A stretch of 64,000 nt of DNA from LMUY01 sp965198565 (GCA_965198565.1 OZ240665.1:1798001-1862000); one strand, 5' to 3'. Shown: positions 36,155 to 46,289, numbered from the stretch's first letter. Numbers and translations: made by a program. The notes: a model not told the origin generated them from the letters alone.

Positions 36155-37061
36155 CGGCATGCCGGCCAAGGCCGGCCTTCTTACCGGGGCGGCTCCCGTG
36201 CCGACGCTGCGGCTGCGACGGCGGGGCGGCTACTGGGGGGGCGTGCGGCGCAAGCTGCTGCGGCGGCCCGAGGCGCTGGTCGGCGGCGCGATCCTGCTGG
36301 TAATCCTGCTCTCGGCGGTCTTCGCGGACTTCGTCGCGCCGTTCGAGCCGAACAAGGGCAGCATCATCGCCCGGCTCAAGCCATTCGGCTGGCGTGACCA
36401 CCTGCTCGGCACCGACGACCTCGGCCGCGACATGCTGAGCCGGGTGATCTACGGCGGGCGGGTGTCGCTCGCGATGGGCGTGCTCCCGGTCGTCGGCGCT
36501 ACGCTGATCGGGGGTGGGCTCGGCGTGCTTGCCGGGTTTGGCGGCCGCGCCACCAACACCGCGGTGATGCGGGTGATGGACGTGTTCTACGCCTTCCCCT
36601 CCGTGCTGCTGGCGGTCGCCATCTCGGGAGCGATGGGCGGCGGCCTGGTGGACGGGATCTTCGCGCTCACCCTGGTGTTCATCCCGCCCATGTGCCGCAT
36701 CGCCGAGACGGCGACTGCGGGGATACGGCGGCTCGAGTTCATCGAGGCGGCGCGAGCCAGCGGCGCCGGGTCCTGGGCGATCGTGCGCCACCACGTGATC
36801 GGCAACATCGTCGCCCCCGTATTCGTCTACGCTTCCAGCCTGATCAGCGTGTCGATCCTGCTCTCGGCCGGCCTGTCCTTCCTCGGCCTGAGCGTCCAGC
36901 CCCCCACCGCCGATTGGGGGCTGATGCTGAGCACACTCGTGAAGTCGCTCTACGTCGTGCCATGGGTTTGCGCGCTGCCCGGTGCTGCGATTTTTATCAC
37001 CTCCGTCTCCTTCAGCCTGCTCAGCGACGGGTTGCGGGCCGCCATGGACGTGCGAGGCTGA
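36147..37061 (+). CDS. ABC transporter permease (DppC/GsiD-like)
   Basis: A 304-residue permease with the N-terminal cytoplasmic lead, RRPEALVGGAILLVILLSAV TM helix, HLLGTDDLGRDMLSRVIYGG and EAA loop FIEAARASGAGSWAIVRHHV. It starts with GTG at 36147; an ATG four codons later is the alternative. Its stop overlaps the next ATG by one base. Confidence 0.92.
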   Translation: MGDGMPAKAGLLTGAAPVPTLRLRRRGGYWGGVRRKLLRRPEALVGGAILLVILLSAVFADFVAPFEPNKGSIIARLKPFGWRDHLLGTDDLGRDMLSRVIYGGRVSLAMGVLPVVGATLIGGGLGVLAGFGGRATNTAVMRVMDVFYAFPSVLLAVAISGAMGGGLVDGIFALTLVFIPPMCRIAETATAGIRRLEFIEAARASGAGSWAIVRHHVIGNIVAPVFVYASSLISVSILLSAGLSFLGLSVQPPTADWGLMLSTLVKSLYVVPWVCALPGAAIFITSVSFSLLSDGLRAAMDVRG

Positions 37062-38125
37062 TGGCCCAGCCACCCCAGCACACAACAGACGGCGGCGACC
37101 CGGCGCAGCCGCTCCTGAGCGTGCGCGACGTGAAGAAGCATTTCGCCCTGTCCGGCGGCGCTCGGGTGCACGCGGTGGACGGTGTGTCCTTCTGCGTCGC
37201 CAAGGGCGAAACGCTCGGCGTGGTGGGGGAGAGCGGCTGCGGCAAGTCCACCCTTGCCCGGCTGCTCATGCACCTGATCGTTCCCGATTCGGGGGAGGTC
37301 GTGTTCGACGGCGCGCCGGTGCAGGGACCGCGCGGCCTCGGCGTGCCCGGCCTGCGCCGCCAAGTGCAGATGGTGTTCCAGGACAGCAGCGCTTCGCTCA
37401 ACCCCCGCATGCCGGTGCTGGACAGTATCGCGTTCGGGCCGCTGATCCAGGGCCGCTCCCGGCGGGAGGCGGCTGCGGTCGCCGCCGAGGCGCTGCAGCA
37501 CGTCAGCCTCGATCCCGAGCTGATCGGCGGCCGCTACCCGCACGAACTCTCCGGCGGGCAGAAGCAGCGGGTCAACATCGCCCGCGCGCTGGCAATCGGC
37601 CCGCGGATGATGATCTTGGACGAGAGCGTCTCAGCGCTGGACAAGTCGGTGCAGGCGCAGGTGCTGAACCTGCTTGTCAGGCTGCGGCGGGAGCTTGGCC
37701 TCACTTACCTGTTCATCAGCCACGATCTCGGCGTCGTGAACCACGTGAGCCAGCGCGTGCTCGTGATGTATCTCGGCCGGGTGGTGGAGATCGGCCCGGC
37801 GCGCCGCGTGTTCGTGGCCCCGCTGCATCCCTACACGCAGGCCCTGCTCGCCTCCCGTCCCTCGATGGATCCGACCCGTCGCATCGAGCGGCTGCCCGTC
37901 ACCGGGGACCCGCCCTCGCCGGTCGACCTGCCGCCGGGCTGCCGGTTCTCGCCGCGCTGCCGATATGCGGAGGCGGTGTGCTCGGCCATCGACCCGGTGC
38001 TGGTTGCCCCGCCCGAGGAGGCGCTCGGCCATCTCGGCGCCTGCCTGATTCATCGGCCGGACTCGGGCCACAGCCTGGCCGGGCGCGGTGGCCTGCCGAC
38101 CGACGGTGCCGCGGTGGCGGCGTGA
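37061..38125 (+). CDS. ABC transporter ATP-binding protein (DppF/OppF-like)
   Basis: A 354-residue ATPase: Walker A GESGCGKST, signature LSGGQKQRV, Walker B MMILDESVSALD (Ser in place of the usual Pro after the catalytic Glu), and switch region LFISHD. The C-terminal peptide-transporter extension has the Cys-rich CRFSPRCRYAEAVC. It is tightly packed within the operon. Confidence 0.92.
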   Translation: MAQPPQHTTDGGDPAQPLLSVRDVKKHFALSGGARVHAVDGVSFCVAKGETLGVVGESGCGKSTLARLLMHLIVPDSGEVVFDGAPVQGPRGLGVPGLRRQVQMVFQDSSASLNPRMPVLDSIAFGPLIQGRSRREAAAVAAEALQHVSLDPELIGGRYPHELSGGQKQRVNIARALAIGPRMMILDESVSALDKSVQAQVLNLLVRLRRELGLTYLFISHDLGVVNHVSQRVLVMYLGRVVEIGPARRVFVAPLHPYTQALLASRPSMDPTRRIERLPVTGDPPSPVDLPPGCRFSPRCRYAEAVCSAIDPVLVAPPEEALGHLGACLIHRPDSGHSLAGRGGLPTDGAAVAA

Positions 38126-39141
38126 GAGGGCAGGCGGCCAGCCCGGTGGTGCGCGTGCAGGACCTGACCGTGCAGTTCATTGGCGCTGGCATGCCGTTGC
38201 ACGCCGTCAACGGCGTCAGCTTCGAGATCGCGCCGCGCGAGATCCTTTGCATCATCGGCGAGTCCGGTAGCGGCAAGAGCGTTACCCTCCGCACGCTGAT
38301 GCGGCTGCACCCGGAGCGTCGCACGCGCCTCGGCGGGAGAGTGGAGGTGGACGGGCGCGACGTGCTCGCGCTCTCGCCGAAGCAGTTGCGCGATATGCGG
38401 GGCGCAGCCGTCGCCATGATCTTCCAAGAGCCGATGACCGCGCTCGACCCAGTCTACACGATAGGCGTGCAGATTGCCGAGACGGTGCAGCGGCACCGCG
38501 GCGGCACCGCGGCCGCCGCCCGCAGGCGCGCGCTGGATCTGCTGGAGCTCGTCGGCGTGCCCTCCGCCGCCCGCCGCCTGGACGCCTATCCGCACGAGCT
38601 GTCCGGCGGGCTGCGCCAGAGGGCGATGATCGCGCTGGCCCTATCCTGCGGGCCCAAGCTGCTGCTGGCGGACGAGCCGACCACCGCGCTCGACGCCACG
38701 GTGCAGATCCAGGTGTTGCTGCTCCTGCGTCGACTGCGTGCCGAACTCGGCATGGCGATCGTATTTATCACTCACGACATTGGCGTGGCCGCGGAGATCG
38801 CCGACCGTGTCGCGGTGATGTATGCCGGTCGCATCGTCGAGGAGGGTGAGGTGACGGACGTGTTGGCCCGGCCGTTGCACCCGTACACGATGGGCCTGCT
38901 CGCCTCCTGTGTGGAGTTCGCCGAGCCCGGGGCCGCCATCCCAGCGATCCCAGGCGCGCCGCCCGATCTGCGGGCGCTGCCCCAAGGGTGCCCATTCGCG
39001 TCGCGCTGCCCCTACGTCATTCCCGCCTGCGACGCCACCCTGCCCCCGCCCTACCGGCCCGCACCCGGCCGCATGGCGCTGTGCATCCGCGCGGAGGAGC
39101 TACAATCCAGCACCGCCATACCCGCCATGATCCATGTTTGA
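38122..39141 (+). CDS. ABC transporter ATP-binding protein (DppD/OppD-like)
   Basis: A 339-residue ATPase: Walker A GESGSGKS, signature LSGGLRQRA, Walker B LLLADEPTTALD, and C-terminal CPFASRCPYVIPAC. It starts with GTG in a GTGA overlap with the previous stop. It completes the second peptide-type transporter, and the FAD oxidoreductase begins 27 bp later. Confidence 0.92.
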   Translation: MRGQAASPVVRVQDLTVQFIGAGMPLHAVNGVSFEIAPREILCIIGESGSGKSVTLRTLMRLHPERRTRLGGRVEVDGRDVLALSPKQLRDMRGAAVAMIFQEPMTALDPVYTIGVQIAETVQRHRGGTAAAARRRALDLLELVGVPSAARRLDAYPHELSGGLRQRAMIALALSCGPKLLLADEPTTALDATVQIQVLLLLRRLRAELGMAIVFITHDIGVAAEIADRVAVMYAGRIVEEGEVTDVLARPLHPYTMGLLASCVEFAEPGAAIPAIPGAPPDLRALPQGCPFASRCPYVIPACDATLPPPYRPAPGRMALCIRAEELQSSTAIPAMIHV

Positions 39142-39168
39142 ACGGGAGAACTGACCGAGCTGGATCCA

Positions 39169-40536
39169 ATGGCTGACACGACGGACATCGCAATTATTGG
39201 CGCCGGAAATATCGGCATCGCCGTCGCCTACTATCTCGTCGTCCACCATGGCATCACCCGCATCGTGCTGCTTGAACCTGGCGACCCAATGGCCATGACA
39301 TCCGCCCAATCTGGCGAGAACTACCGCAATTGGTGGCCACACCCCGTCATGACGTCGTTCACGGACCACGCGATCGACCTGCTTGAAGAGGTCGCGCGGG
39401 CCAGTGGCAACCGCATCCACATGACCCGGCGCGGCTACGCACTGGTGACCCGCCGGGAGCGCCCCGACGACCTGATCGCGGATCTGCACCGCGGCTACTC
39501 TAACAGCGTCGAGGGGCAAATCCGGATCCATGAGCCTGGCGCCTTCTCCAGCTATCAACCGGCTATCTCGCCGAATTGGGAGGGCGCGCCTGGCGGCGTT
39601 GACGTGTTGATGGATCGGACGGCGATCCGGACGCATTTCCCCAGCCTGGCAGAAGATGCCGCGACCATTCTGCACATTCGCCGGGCCGGTGACATAAGCG
39701 GACAGCAACTCGGGCAATTCATGCTGGAGACGATCAAGGCTGCGGGCGGCCGGGTTCGCCGGGCGCGGGTCACGGCGATCGAGGGGGCCGCGCCCTTCGA
39801 CATCCGGCTTGAAGAGGCCGGGCAATTAGCGACATTAAGGGCGGACCGGATCGTCAATGCGGCCGGTCCGTTCTTCAAGGATATTGCAGCACTGCTTGGA
39901 GAGACATTGCCGGTAGGCTGCGTCTACCAGCAGAAGATCGCGTTTGAAGATCGGGAGGGGGCTATCCCACGCACGCTCCCCTTCACCATCGACCTTGACG
40001 GGCAGCAGCTTGCCTGGACCGGTGAGGAGCGTGCCGAACTGTCGGCGGACCCTGATACTTCGGCTTTGCTGCGTGGTATGCCCGGAGGCATCCACCGCCG
40101 GCCCGAAGGCGGGGACGGCAGCCGCTGGATCAAGCTCGGCTGGGCCTATAACGAAAGCGTCACCGACCCGCATGCCGAGCCGCCGATCGATCCCAACTTC
40201 CCTGACGTCGTCATCCGGGGTGCCAGCCGCTTAAGTCCGGCGCTGCAGAGCTATCTCGGGCGCCTGCCGCGCGGTGCCCGGCATTACGGCGGCTACTACC
40301 CGATGACCGAGGAGAACTGGCCGCTGATCGGCGCCATGCGGACGCCGGGGGCTTACATGGCGGGTGCTTTATCCGGCTACGGCACGATGGCCGCCACAGC
40401 GACCGGCGCGGTCTGCGCGGCCGCCATCGCCGGAGCGGAGCAACCCGGCTACGCAGCCGCCTTTAGGCTTGATCGATACGACAATGCCGTGCTGATGGCC
40501 GATCTGCGTGAAAACGCCAGGAAAGGCATTCTCTGA
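39169..40536 (+). CDS. FAD-dependent oxidoreductase (D-amino-acid-oxidase/DAO family)
   Basis: A 455-residue flavoprotein with the Rossmann start TDIAIIGAGNIGIAVAYYL (GxGxxG). The C-terminal FAD closure is NWPLIGAMRTPGAYMAGALS with GYGTMAATATG, and the substrate region is RIVNAAGPFFKDIAALLGE. DAO-family enzymes oxidise secondary or primary amines such as sarcosine, D-amino acids and opines. Its place directly after a peptide-type ABC operon suggests it acts on the imported amine, by inference. No signal peptide, so it is cytoplasmic. Confidence 0.9.
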   Translation: MADTTDIAIIGAGNIGIAVAYYLVVHHGITRIVLLEPGDPMAMTSAQSGENYRNWWPHPVMTSFTDHAIDLLEEVARASGNRIHMTRRGYALVTRRERPDDLIADLHRGYSNSVEGQIRIHEPGAFSSYQPAISPNWEGAPGGVDVLMDRTAIRTHFPSLAEDAATILHIRRAGDISGQQLGQFMLETIKAAGGRVRRARVTAIEGAAPFDIRLEEAGQLATLRADRIVNAAGPFFKDIAALLGETLPVGCVYQQKIAFEDREGAIPRTLPFTIDLDGQQLAWTGEERAELSADPDTSALLRGMPGGIHRRPEGGDGSRWIKLGWAYNESVTDPHAEPPIDPNFPDVVIRGASRLSPALQSYLGRLPRGARHYGGYYPMTEENWPLIGAMRTPGAYMAGALSGYGTMAATATGAVCAAAIAGAEQPGYAAAFRLDRYDNAVLMADLRENARKGIL

Positions 40537-40589
40537 CCGGGCCGGATCTCGAAAAGGCATACGCTCGTTCTATTCTCGTAATGGGAATG

Positions 40590-40727
40590 CCGTCCCTGAC
40601 AGGGCTTATGCGACCGCCCTGCACGAGCTGAGGCACGCCACGGGGCACCAGTTTCGTTTGGCGCGCGACCTCGCTCACCCTTTCGCGTCCGAGGGCTATG
40701 CGCGCGAGGAGCTCCGTCGCCAGGCCT
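40590..40727 (+). pseudogene. Remnant of an ArdC-type antirestriction/zincin domain
   Basis: The frame reads RAYATALHELRHATGHQFRL then ARDLAHPFASEGYAREELR. This is the zinc-peptidase segment of ArdC-like antirestriction proteins (HExxH here HELRH, followed by the conserved HPFxSEGYAREEL). Only about 45 residues survive, with no N-terminal ssDNA-binding domain and no C-terminus. The open frame happens to run into the SNF2 gene. ArdC genes are usually plasmid or ICE borne, so this is a scar of a mobile element. The rest of 40537-40867 shows nothing else. Confidence 0.7.
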
Positions 40728-40867
40728 GTGCGACCGTGTATCCAAGTATCCCCAAATCGCCGCTGTTCACCTGCATCAAGCCGAGATCGACGGTGAACCC
40801 TTGCAGCAATGGCTGGGAACCCGGGCCAGCCGCCGCTTGTGTTTGCAACTGCTGTTACGGCTGTCGT

Positions 40868-43800
40868 ATGGCGCGAGAGACCACGGACGGGATAGCATTC
40901 GAGTCGATGACCTTCGTCAGCAAACTACGGGCTACGCCCGACCTTTGGGATCGTTACGGCCGTTTGGGCGCGGCCCATAAGACCGTCATGCAGATGAAGG
41001 CCCTGGTTTGGCTGCCCAGCGATAAGACGACGTTCCTGTCCTGCCTCACTCGAACGGGGCTACGGGCGCCGGATGGCAAGGCGTGGGGATCCCGTTCCCT
41101 CAACACGGCGCTGGACGACCTACTCGCCCAGCAACTGCTGACCGACGACCTGGCCTGCGCACCGGCCTTGCTACACGCGGTCGCGGCCGAAGCAATGGGC
41201 TCAGATGACGGCACGTGCTTGGCCGAGGCGATCCGCGCCTCTTTCCCAATGCGGCCCAAGCCGGCCTACTATAGCAACCGCGAAGCCATCGACGCCGCGG
41301 CGGCCCATCGTCTGCTCCGGTTGGCGATCTACGCCAACGACGAAGGCGGTTTCGTCGCGGCCCGGGACCTGCTTGACAAGTACGCCGCCCTGCCCGCGCC
41401 GGTGGAGGTCATCGCCGCCGTGTTCGCCTGGGTTCCACTGGCGCCCGATTGGCTTAGCAGCCGCCGCGCTGTCATCCGGTTGGCACTGTTCGACGTCAAG
41501 GTGTCGGCCCTGCTCTGGACCGGCACGTCCGGCTCCGACACGTCGGCGGTGATCGCCCGACACCGGGCGGAGCGCACCGCCGCGGGCATGTCGCCCGTGC
41601 TGCTGTCCTACGACCTGCTGGCCGGCCGCTTGGACGAGGTTCGCCTCGACATCGCCGGCGCCGACGGCCTGCTGCGTCACGCGATCGAGGGAGCAGTCGC
41701 CTTCCTGGACGCCCGCAACGCCGACGCGTTGGCACACTACCGGGACGCGCTCAAGTTGCATCGCAAGCAAGGCGGCAAGCGCAAGGTATTCCTCGCCGAT
41801 CTACACGGGCTGCTGTTCCTGCTGGCCCTGCTCGGCGCCGACGATGCCGGGGTGCTCGCCGAGGCACAGGCTGGGTTGGATGCCGCCATGCGAACGGACT
41901 CGCCTTATGCCGCCGGGTTCTTCGCCCTGCAGGCGATGGTCTGGCTGGCCCAAGGGCTCGAGGCAAAAGCGCGCGACATGATCGGGCAACTGCAACTCGC
42001 CAAGGTGGCCGAGCCGCTCTCCGCCGCCTGCGTCGCGCTGGCGGCCTTCGCAATCAATGCGGAGTCCTCGCGCAACAGCAGCGCCGGCCTGGCCGAGCGG
42101 TTCGAAACGCTGAAGGATACTTTGCCACTGATAGCTCGCATCTATGCCGAGATCCTGGCCGAGGTAGCACCGGCGCCGAGCCAGTATGTGGCCTGGCTGG
42201 AGAACACGACGCCGGGCATCCAGGTCGCCTTTACGCGCCTGCTCGTGACGCGCAAGCCGTGGGAACGGGCGCTGGAGAACCTCGCAGCTTTCATGCATAC
42301 GGGTGGCAGCCAGCAGGCTCCAGCCAAGGCGGCGGCGAAGGGCAAGCGGCTGGCCTGGTTCCTCGATCCCGAGACGCGCCATGTCGAGATCGCCGAGCAA
42401 GCCGCCCGGGGCAAGGGCGTATGGACCGACGGCCGACCGGTCGCCATGAAGCGCCTGCATGAACGGGACCCGCGGCTCGACTACCTGACGGAGCAGGACC
42501 GAACGGCGCTGCGGTCCATCCGTAAGGAGACCGGCGGCTGGTATGGCGAGGAGAGCTACGCGTTCGACGTTACCCGCACGATCCCGGCGCTGGTCGGGCA
42601 TCCTGCCGTGTTCGATGCTCGCCATCGGTCACGACCGCTCGAATTGGTGCACTACCCGCTCGAACTGGTCGTGACCGAACAACGCGGTGGCTATCACATC
42701 GCGCTTTCGCACACTGCGGATGAGCCGACCGTCTTCGTGGAGGCGGAGACGCCGACGCGGTATCGGGTGGTGGAAGTCCCTCAGCGCGTGCTGGCCGTGC
42801 AGGAGATTCTCGGCAAGCGCGGCCTGACCGTCCCCGCGAGTGCGCGAGATCAGGTCGTCGCGCTGGTGCAGCGGAGCGACCCGGCGTTGCCGATCCGCGC
42901 CGACATCGAGGCGATCGGCCCCGCCGCCATGGAGGGCATCGCCTCGCCAGTGGTCCAGTTGCTGCCATTGGAGGCAGGGCTGACGCTCAGCCTGGTCGTG
43001 CGGCCGTTCGGCGCGGACGGCCCGGCCTATGTCGCCGGGCTGGGAGGCCGGTCGGTGTTGGCGAGCATCGGTGGCCAGCAGCAGCGCGCCACCCGGGATT
43101 TGACGCGCGAACTGGCCGAGCGCACCGCCCTGATCGAGGCCTGCCCCACGCTGCGCGACCGGATCGGCGCCCAAGCGCACGAGGCCGCCATCGATGACCT
43201 GGAGGGCAGCCTGGACCTGTTGCTGGAACTGCAGGCCTATACCGGTCCCGCCACGATCGAATGGCCGGAAGGCCGCAAACTCCGCGTCAGCTCCGTCACG
43301 CCCGACAAGCTGCGGCTGCAGGTGGCCCAAGCGCGCGACTGGTTCAGCGTGGACGGCACGGTGGCGCTGGACGAGGGCGACGTGTTGGAAATGCGCTTTC
43401 TGCTCGACCGGCTTGACCGCACCCAGGGGCGCTTCGTGCCGCTGGGCGATGGCCGCTTCGTGGCGCTGACGCAGCAACTGCAGGCGCAATTGCAACGGCT
43501 GACGGCGGTGTCCGAGCCGCACAAGAGCGGGCAGCGCGTGCATGCGCTGGGCGTCCCCGCCTTGCGGGACCTGCTGGACGAGGCGAGCGGCGTCACCACC
43601 GATACGGCGTGGCGCGAACAGGTGGCCCGCATCCGCTCGGCCGAGATCTGGGCCCCGAAGCTGCCGCGCCATTTGCAGGCGGAACTGCGGGATTACCAGG
43701 TCGACGGCTTCACTTGGATGTCGCGCCTGGCCCGCTGGGGCGCTGGAGCCTGCCTGGCCGACGACATGGGCCTGGGCAAAACGGTGCAGGCCATCGCCGT

Positions 43801-45049
43801 GATGCTCGACCAGGCCGCGCACGGCCCCTGCCTGGTGGTGGCACCGACCTCGGTGTGCCCAAACTGGGAGGCGGAGCTCACCCGCTTCGCACCCACCCTC
43901 ACCGTGCACCGGTTCGCGGCCGCGTCCGATCGAAGCGCGTTGGTGGCCGGGCTCGGACCGCAGGACGTGCTGGTGTGCAGCTACGGTCTGCTGCACCAGG
44001 CGGCGGCGCTGCTCGGCGACCGGGTTTGGCAGATGGTGGTGCTGGACGAAGCGCAGGCGATCAAGAACGCCCAGACCAAGCGCGCGCAGGCGAGCGTGGC
44101 GCTGCAGGCCCGCTTCCGCCTCGCGCTGACAGGCACGCCGATCGAGAATTACCTCGACGAACTCTGGAGCCTGTTCAACTTCGTCAATCCCGGCCTGCTC
44201 GGCTCACGCGAGGCGTTCCAGAAGCGCTTCGCTGGGCCGATCGAGCGGGATGGCGACGCCCATGCGCGGCAGGCCTTACGGGCGCTGATCCGCCCCTTCC
44301 TGCTGCGCCGCACCAAGGCCGCCGTGTTGACCGAGTTGCCGCCGCGGACCGAGCAGACGATGCAGGTGGAGATGGCCGGGCCGGAGCGGGTGTTCTACGA
44401 GGCCCTGCGCCAGCGTGCCCTGGAGTCCATTGCTGCCCTGGATGCCCCCAAGGGCAAGCGCAAGATCCACATCCTGGCCGAGATCACCCGTCTGCGCCGG
44501 GCCTGCTGCAATCCCGCCCTGATCGATGCGGACGCTGGAGTGCCGAGTGGCAAGCTGGACGCCTTTCTCGAGCTGGTCCACGACCTGGTCCGCAATCGCC
44601 ATCGGGCACTGGTGTTCAGTCAGTTCGTTGGCCACTTGGCCCTGGTTCGCGCCGCCCTCGACGCCCAGGGCATCGCCTACGAATATCTCGACGGCAGCAC
44701 GCCGGCGGCCGACCGTCAGCGCCGGGTGGCAGCGTTCCAGGCGGGCAGTGCGGAGCTGTTCCTGATCAGCCTGCGCGCGGGTGGCACCGGGCTGAACCTG
44801 ACAGCGGCCGATTACGTCGTCCATCTCGATCCCTGGTGGAACCCGGCCGTCGAGGACCAGGCATCGGACCGGGCCCACCGCATAGGCCAGGAACGCCCCG
44901 TCACGATCTACCGCCTGATCATGCAAGACAGCATTGAGGAGCGGATCGTACGGCTGCATCGCGACAAACGCGATTTGGCGGCAGACTTGCTCGACGGCGC
45001 CGAGACGGCAGGGCGCTTGAGCGAGGACGAGTTGATCCAACTGATCTAA
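40868..45049 (+). CDS. Large SNF2-family DNA-dependent ATPase/helicase-like protein
   Basis: A 1393-residue protein. Residues 1 to about 930 are a largely helical N-terminal region I do not recognise. The SNF2 core begins ELRDYQVDGFTWMSRLARWG, with Walker A DDMGLGKT near residue 964, DEAQ box VLDEAQAIKN near 1058 and TGTPIENYLDELWSLFNF. The C-terminal RecA lobe carries LVFSQFVGHLALVR, YLDGSTP and QASDRAHRIGQ. It should translocate on DNA and remodel bound proteins. The start is placed at 40868 because upstream codons belong to the ArdC remnant; ATG at 40907 is possible. Some SNF2 proteins act in phage defence, but no defence partner is adjacent. Confidence 0.9.
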   Translation: MARETTDGIAFESMTFVSKLRATPDLWDRYGRLGAAHKTVMQMKALVWLPSDKTTFLSCLTRTGLRAPDGKAWGSRSLNTALDDLLAQQLLTDDLACAPALLHAVAAEAMGSDDGTCLAEAIRASFPMRPKPAYYSNREAIDAAAAHRLLRLAIYANDEGGFVAARDLLDKYAALPAPVEVIAAVFAWVPLAPDWLSSRRAVIRLALFDVKVSALLWTGTSGSDTSAVIARHRAERTAAGMSPVLLSYDLLAGRLDEVRLDIAGADGLLRHAIEGAVAFLDARNADALAHYRDALKLHRKQGGKRKVFLADLHGLLFLLALLGADDAGVLAEAQAGLDAAMRTDSPYAAGFFALQAMVWLAQGLEAKARDMIGQLQLAKVAEPLSAACVALAAFAINAESSRNSSAGLAERFETLKDTLPLIARIYAEILAEVAPAPSQYVAWLENTTPGIQVAFTRLLVTRKPWERALENLAAFMHTGGSQQAPAKAAAKGKRLAWFLDPETRHVEIAEQAARGKGVWTDGRPVAMKRLHERDPRLDYLTEQDRTALRSIRKETGGWYGEESYAFDVTRTIPALVGHPAVFDARHRSRPLELVHYPLELVVTEQRGGYHIALSHTADEPTVFVEAETPTRYRVVEVPQRVLAVQEILGKRGLTVPASARDQVVALVQRSDPALPIRADIEAIGPAAMEGIASPVVQLLPLEAGLTLSLVVRPFGADGPAYVAGLGGRSVLASIGGQQQRATRDLTRELAERTALIEACPTLRDRIGAQAHEAAIDDLEGSLDLLLELQAYTGPATIEWPEGRKLRVSSVTPDKLRLQVAQARDWFSVDGTVALDEGDVLEMRFLLDRLDRTQGRFVPLGDGRFVALTQQLQAQLQRLTAVSEPHKSGQRVHALGVPALRDLLDEASGVTTDTAWREQVARIRSAEIWAPKLPRHLQAELRDYQVDGFTWMSRLARWGAGACLADDMGLGKTVQAIAVMLDQAAHGPCLVVAPTSVCPNWEAELTRFAPTLTVHRFAAASDRSALVAGLGPQDVLVCSYGLLHQAAALLGDRVWQMVVLDEAQAIKNAQTKRAQASVALQARFRLALTGTPIENYLDELWSLFNFVNPGLLGSREAFQKRFAGPIERDGDAHARQALRALIRPFLLRRTKAAVLTELPPRTEQTMQVEMAGPERVFYEALRQRALESIAALDAPKGKRKIHILAEITRLRRACCNPALIDADAGVPSGKLDAFLELVHDLVRNRHRALVFSQFVGHLALVRAALDAQGIAYEYLDGSTPAADRQRRVAAFQAGSAELFLISLRAGGTGLNLTAADYVVHLDPWWNPAVEDQASDRAHRIGQERPVTIYRLIMQDSIEERIVRLHRDKRDLAADLLDGAETAGRLSEDELIQLI

Positions 45050-45245
45050 TGCCTCGGCAGACGTCACGACGCGGAGGCGCTTTACGTCCGACCATGACGG
45101 GAGCGCACTTTTAGACATCGCTCGGACAGAGCGTGTCGGTCGGTGCGCGCGCTAGACTTGAAGATGAACGCGCTGGCTGTCCCCGTCGAGGGTCCCGGAC
45201 GCTCGCTGGTTTCGGACGACGCGCAGGAGCGATAGTTGCCGTTGC

Positions 45246-45875
45246 TTAGCTCCCATCTCCGGTCGGGCGTGACAGGATTTGCTGGATAGCGGGTCCCACA
45301 AGTCTCACCACCGCATCCTGGTCGGGCGAGATAATAGCCGGGATGCGTAAGATCCGTCGGCCGATGATAAGCCCCACCAGCATTGCCGCAGCAAAGCCGG
45401 CGCGAGCAGCGGTGTCGGGCCTGTCGGGCAGTTTCGGGCTAATGACCTCGACAAGCCGAGCCTGCACAAACTCGCTGAGCTGCGCGGATACCTGTTCATT
45501 GGAGACGGTTGCGCGGATCAGTGCAAGCAGCGGTTCCGATGTTTCCAGGTCCTCTTCCCATAGCTGGAGGAAGGCCCGTGTCACGCGCTCACCCAAACCT
45601 TCGCCGGCCCCGCCGAAGGCTTCTGCGATGCGCGACAGAGCAGCAGTTGGCATCGAGAGAACAGCGGCGAACAGCTCCTCTTTCGACAAGAAAAACTGGA
45701 TCACAAGGGCTGGAGTGACCCCTGCGTCCGTCGCCACCTTGCGGATCGTCGTCGCGGAATAGCCCTCCTTGGCGAAGCGCGATCTCGCTGCATCCAGAAT
45801 CGCCTGTCGCGTTCCGCTGCTCCCTATTCGACGTCCGCGCCTGACCACCGGCCGCGCCCCGCTCTCAACTGTCAA
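45246..45875 (-). CDS. TetR-family transcriptional regulator
   Basis: A 209-residue regulator. The N-terminal HTH is TRQAILDAARSRFAKEGYSA with TTIRKVATDAGVTPALVIQF, and the C-terminal domain binds an unknown ligand. The open frame extends to 45932, but that start would place the palindromic operator at 45900-45925 inside the coding region. TTG at 45875, preceded by AAGGA, is more likely. It is divergent from the unknown gene at 46290 and probably represses itself. Confidence 0.88.
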   Translation of the reverse strand: MTVESGARPVVRRGRRIGSSGTRQAILDAARSRFAKEGYSATTIRKVATDAGVTPALVIQFFLSKEELFAAVLSMPTAALSRIAEAFGGAGEGLGERVTRAFLQLWEEDLETSEPLLALIRATVSNEQVSAQLSEFVQARLVEVISPKLPDRPDTAARAGFAAAMLVGLIIGRRILRIPAIISPDQDAVVRLVGPAIQQILSRPTGDGS

Positions 45876-45899
45876 AGCATCGTCCTTCGTGGGGAACCC

Positions 45900-45925
45900 A
45901 GTATATGAACACGCGTTTATATACT
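45900..45925. promoter_or_regulatory. Palindromic operator, probably for the TetR regulator
   Basis: AGTATATGAACACG and its partner CGTTTATATACT form a 26-bp near-perfect inverted repeat centred on ACGCGT. TetR sites commonly have this length and symmetry. It lies 25 bp upstream of the proposed TetR start in an A/T-rich island. Between here and 46289 there is no gene I can support. Confidence 0.7.
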
Positions 45926-46182
45926 GTAGCACAGCGGCTGCGGCACCACCCCCCTCAATCTTGCGGGTGGATCAACCAGCTCGGTCAGAACAGGGAACGT
46001 CAAATGGGACAGGTAGTGAACGGAGTCCGGCATGCTGTTGCGCGCCAGCGGGGCGATGCGGGTGGTGGTGATGGGCGCCGACCCGTTCCCGCCGTCCGAC
46101 ATGCCCGGCGTCGAGATCAGCCGCCACCCCGATACACGCAATAGCGGACGCACCTCGTCCATGCAGGCGGGCAGTACGGCAG

Positions 46183-46221
46183 CCACCTGCTGGTCCCACC
46201 TGCTGGTCCCACCTGCTGGTC
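46183..46221. repeat. Three tandem copies of a 13-bp repeat
   Basis: CCACCTGCTGGTC is repeated at 46183, 46196 and 46209 without change. The unit contains ACCTGCTGGT, a near palindrome. It lies in noncoding DNA before the gene at 46290. Confidence 0.85.
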
Positions 46222-46289
46222 CAGGTCACGCCGACTGTCTGAACCAACGCGCCCCCACACCCCACGCAAGACCTAGAACGAGGACGTTC

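Noticed and set aside
40868..45049. SNF2 protein as a DISARM or other named defence system component
   Set aside because: No methyltransferase, nuclease or other signature partner is next to it.
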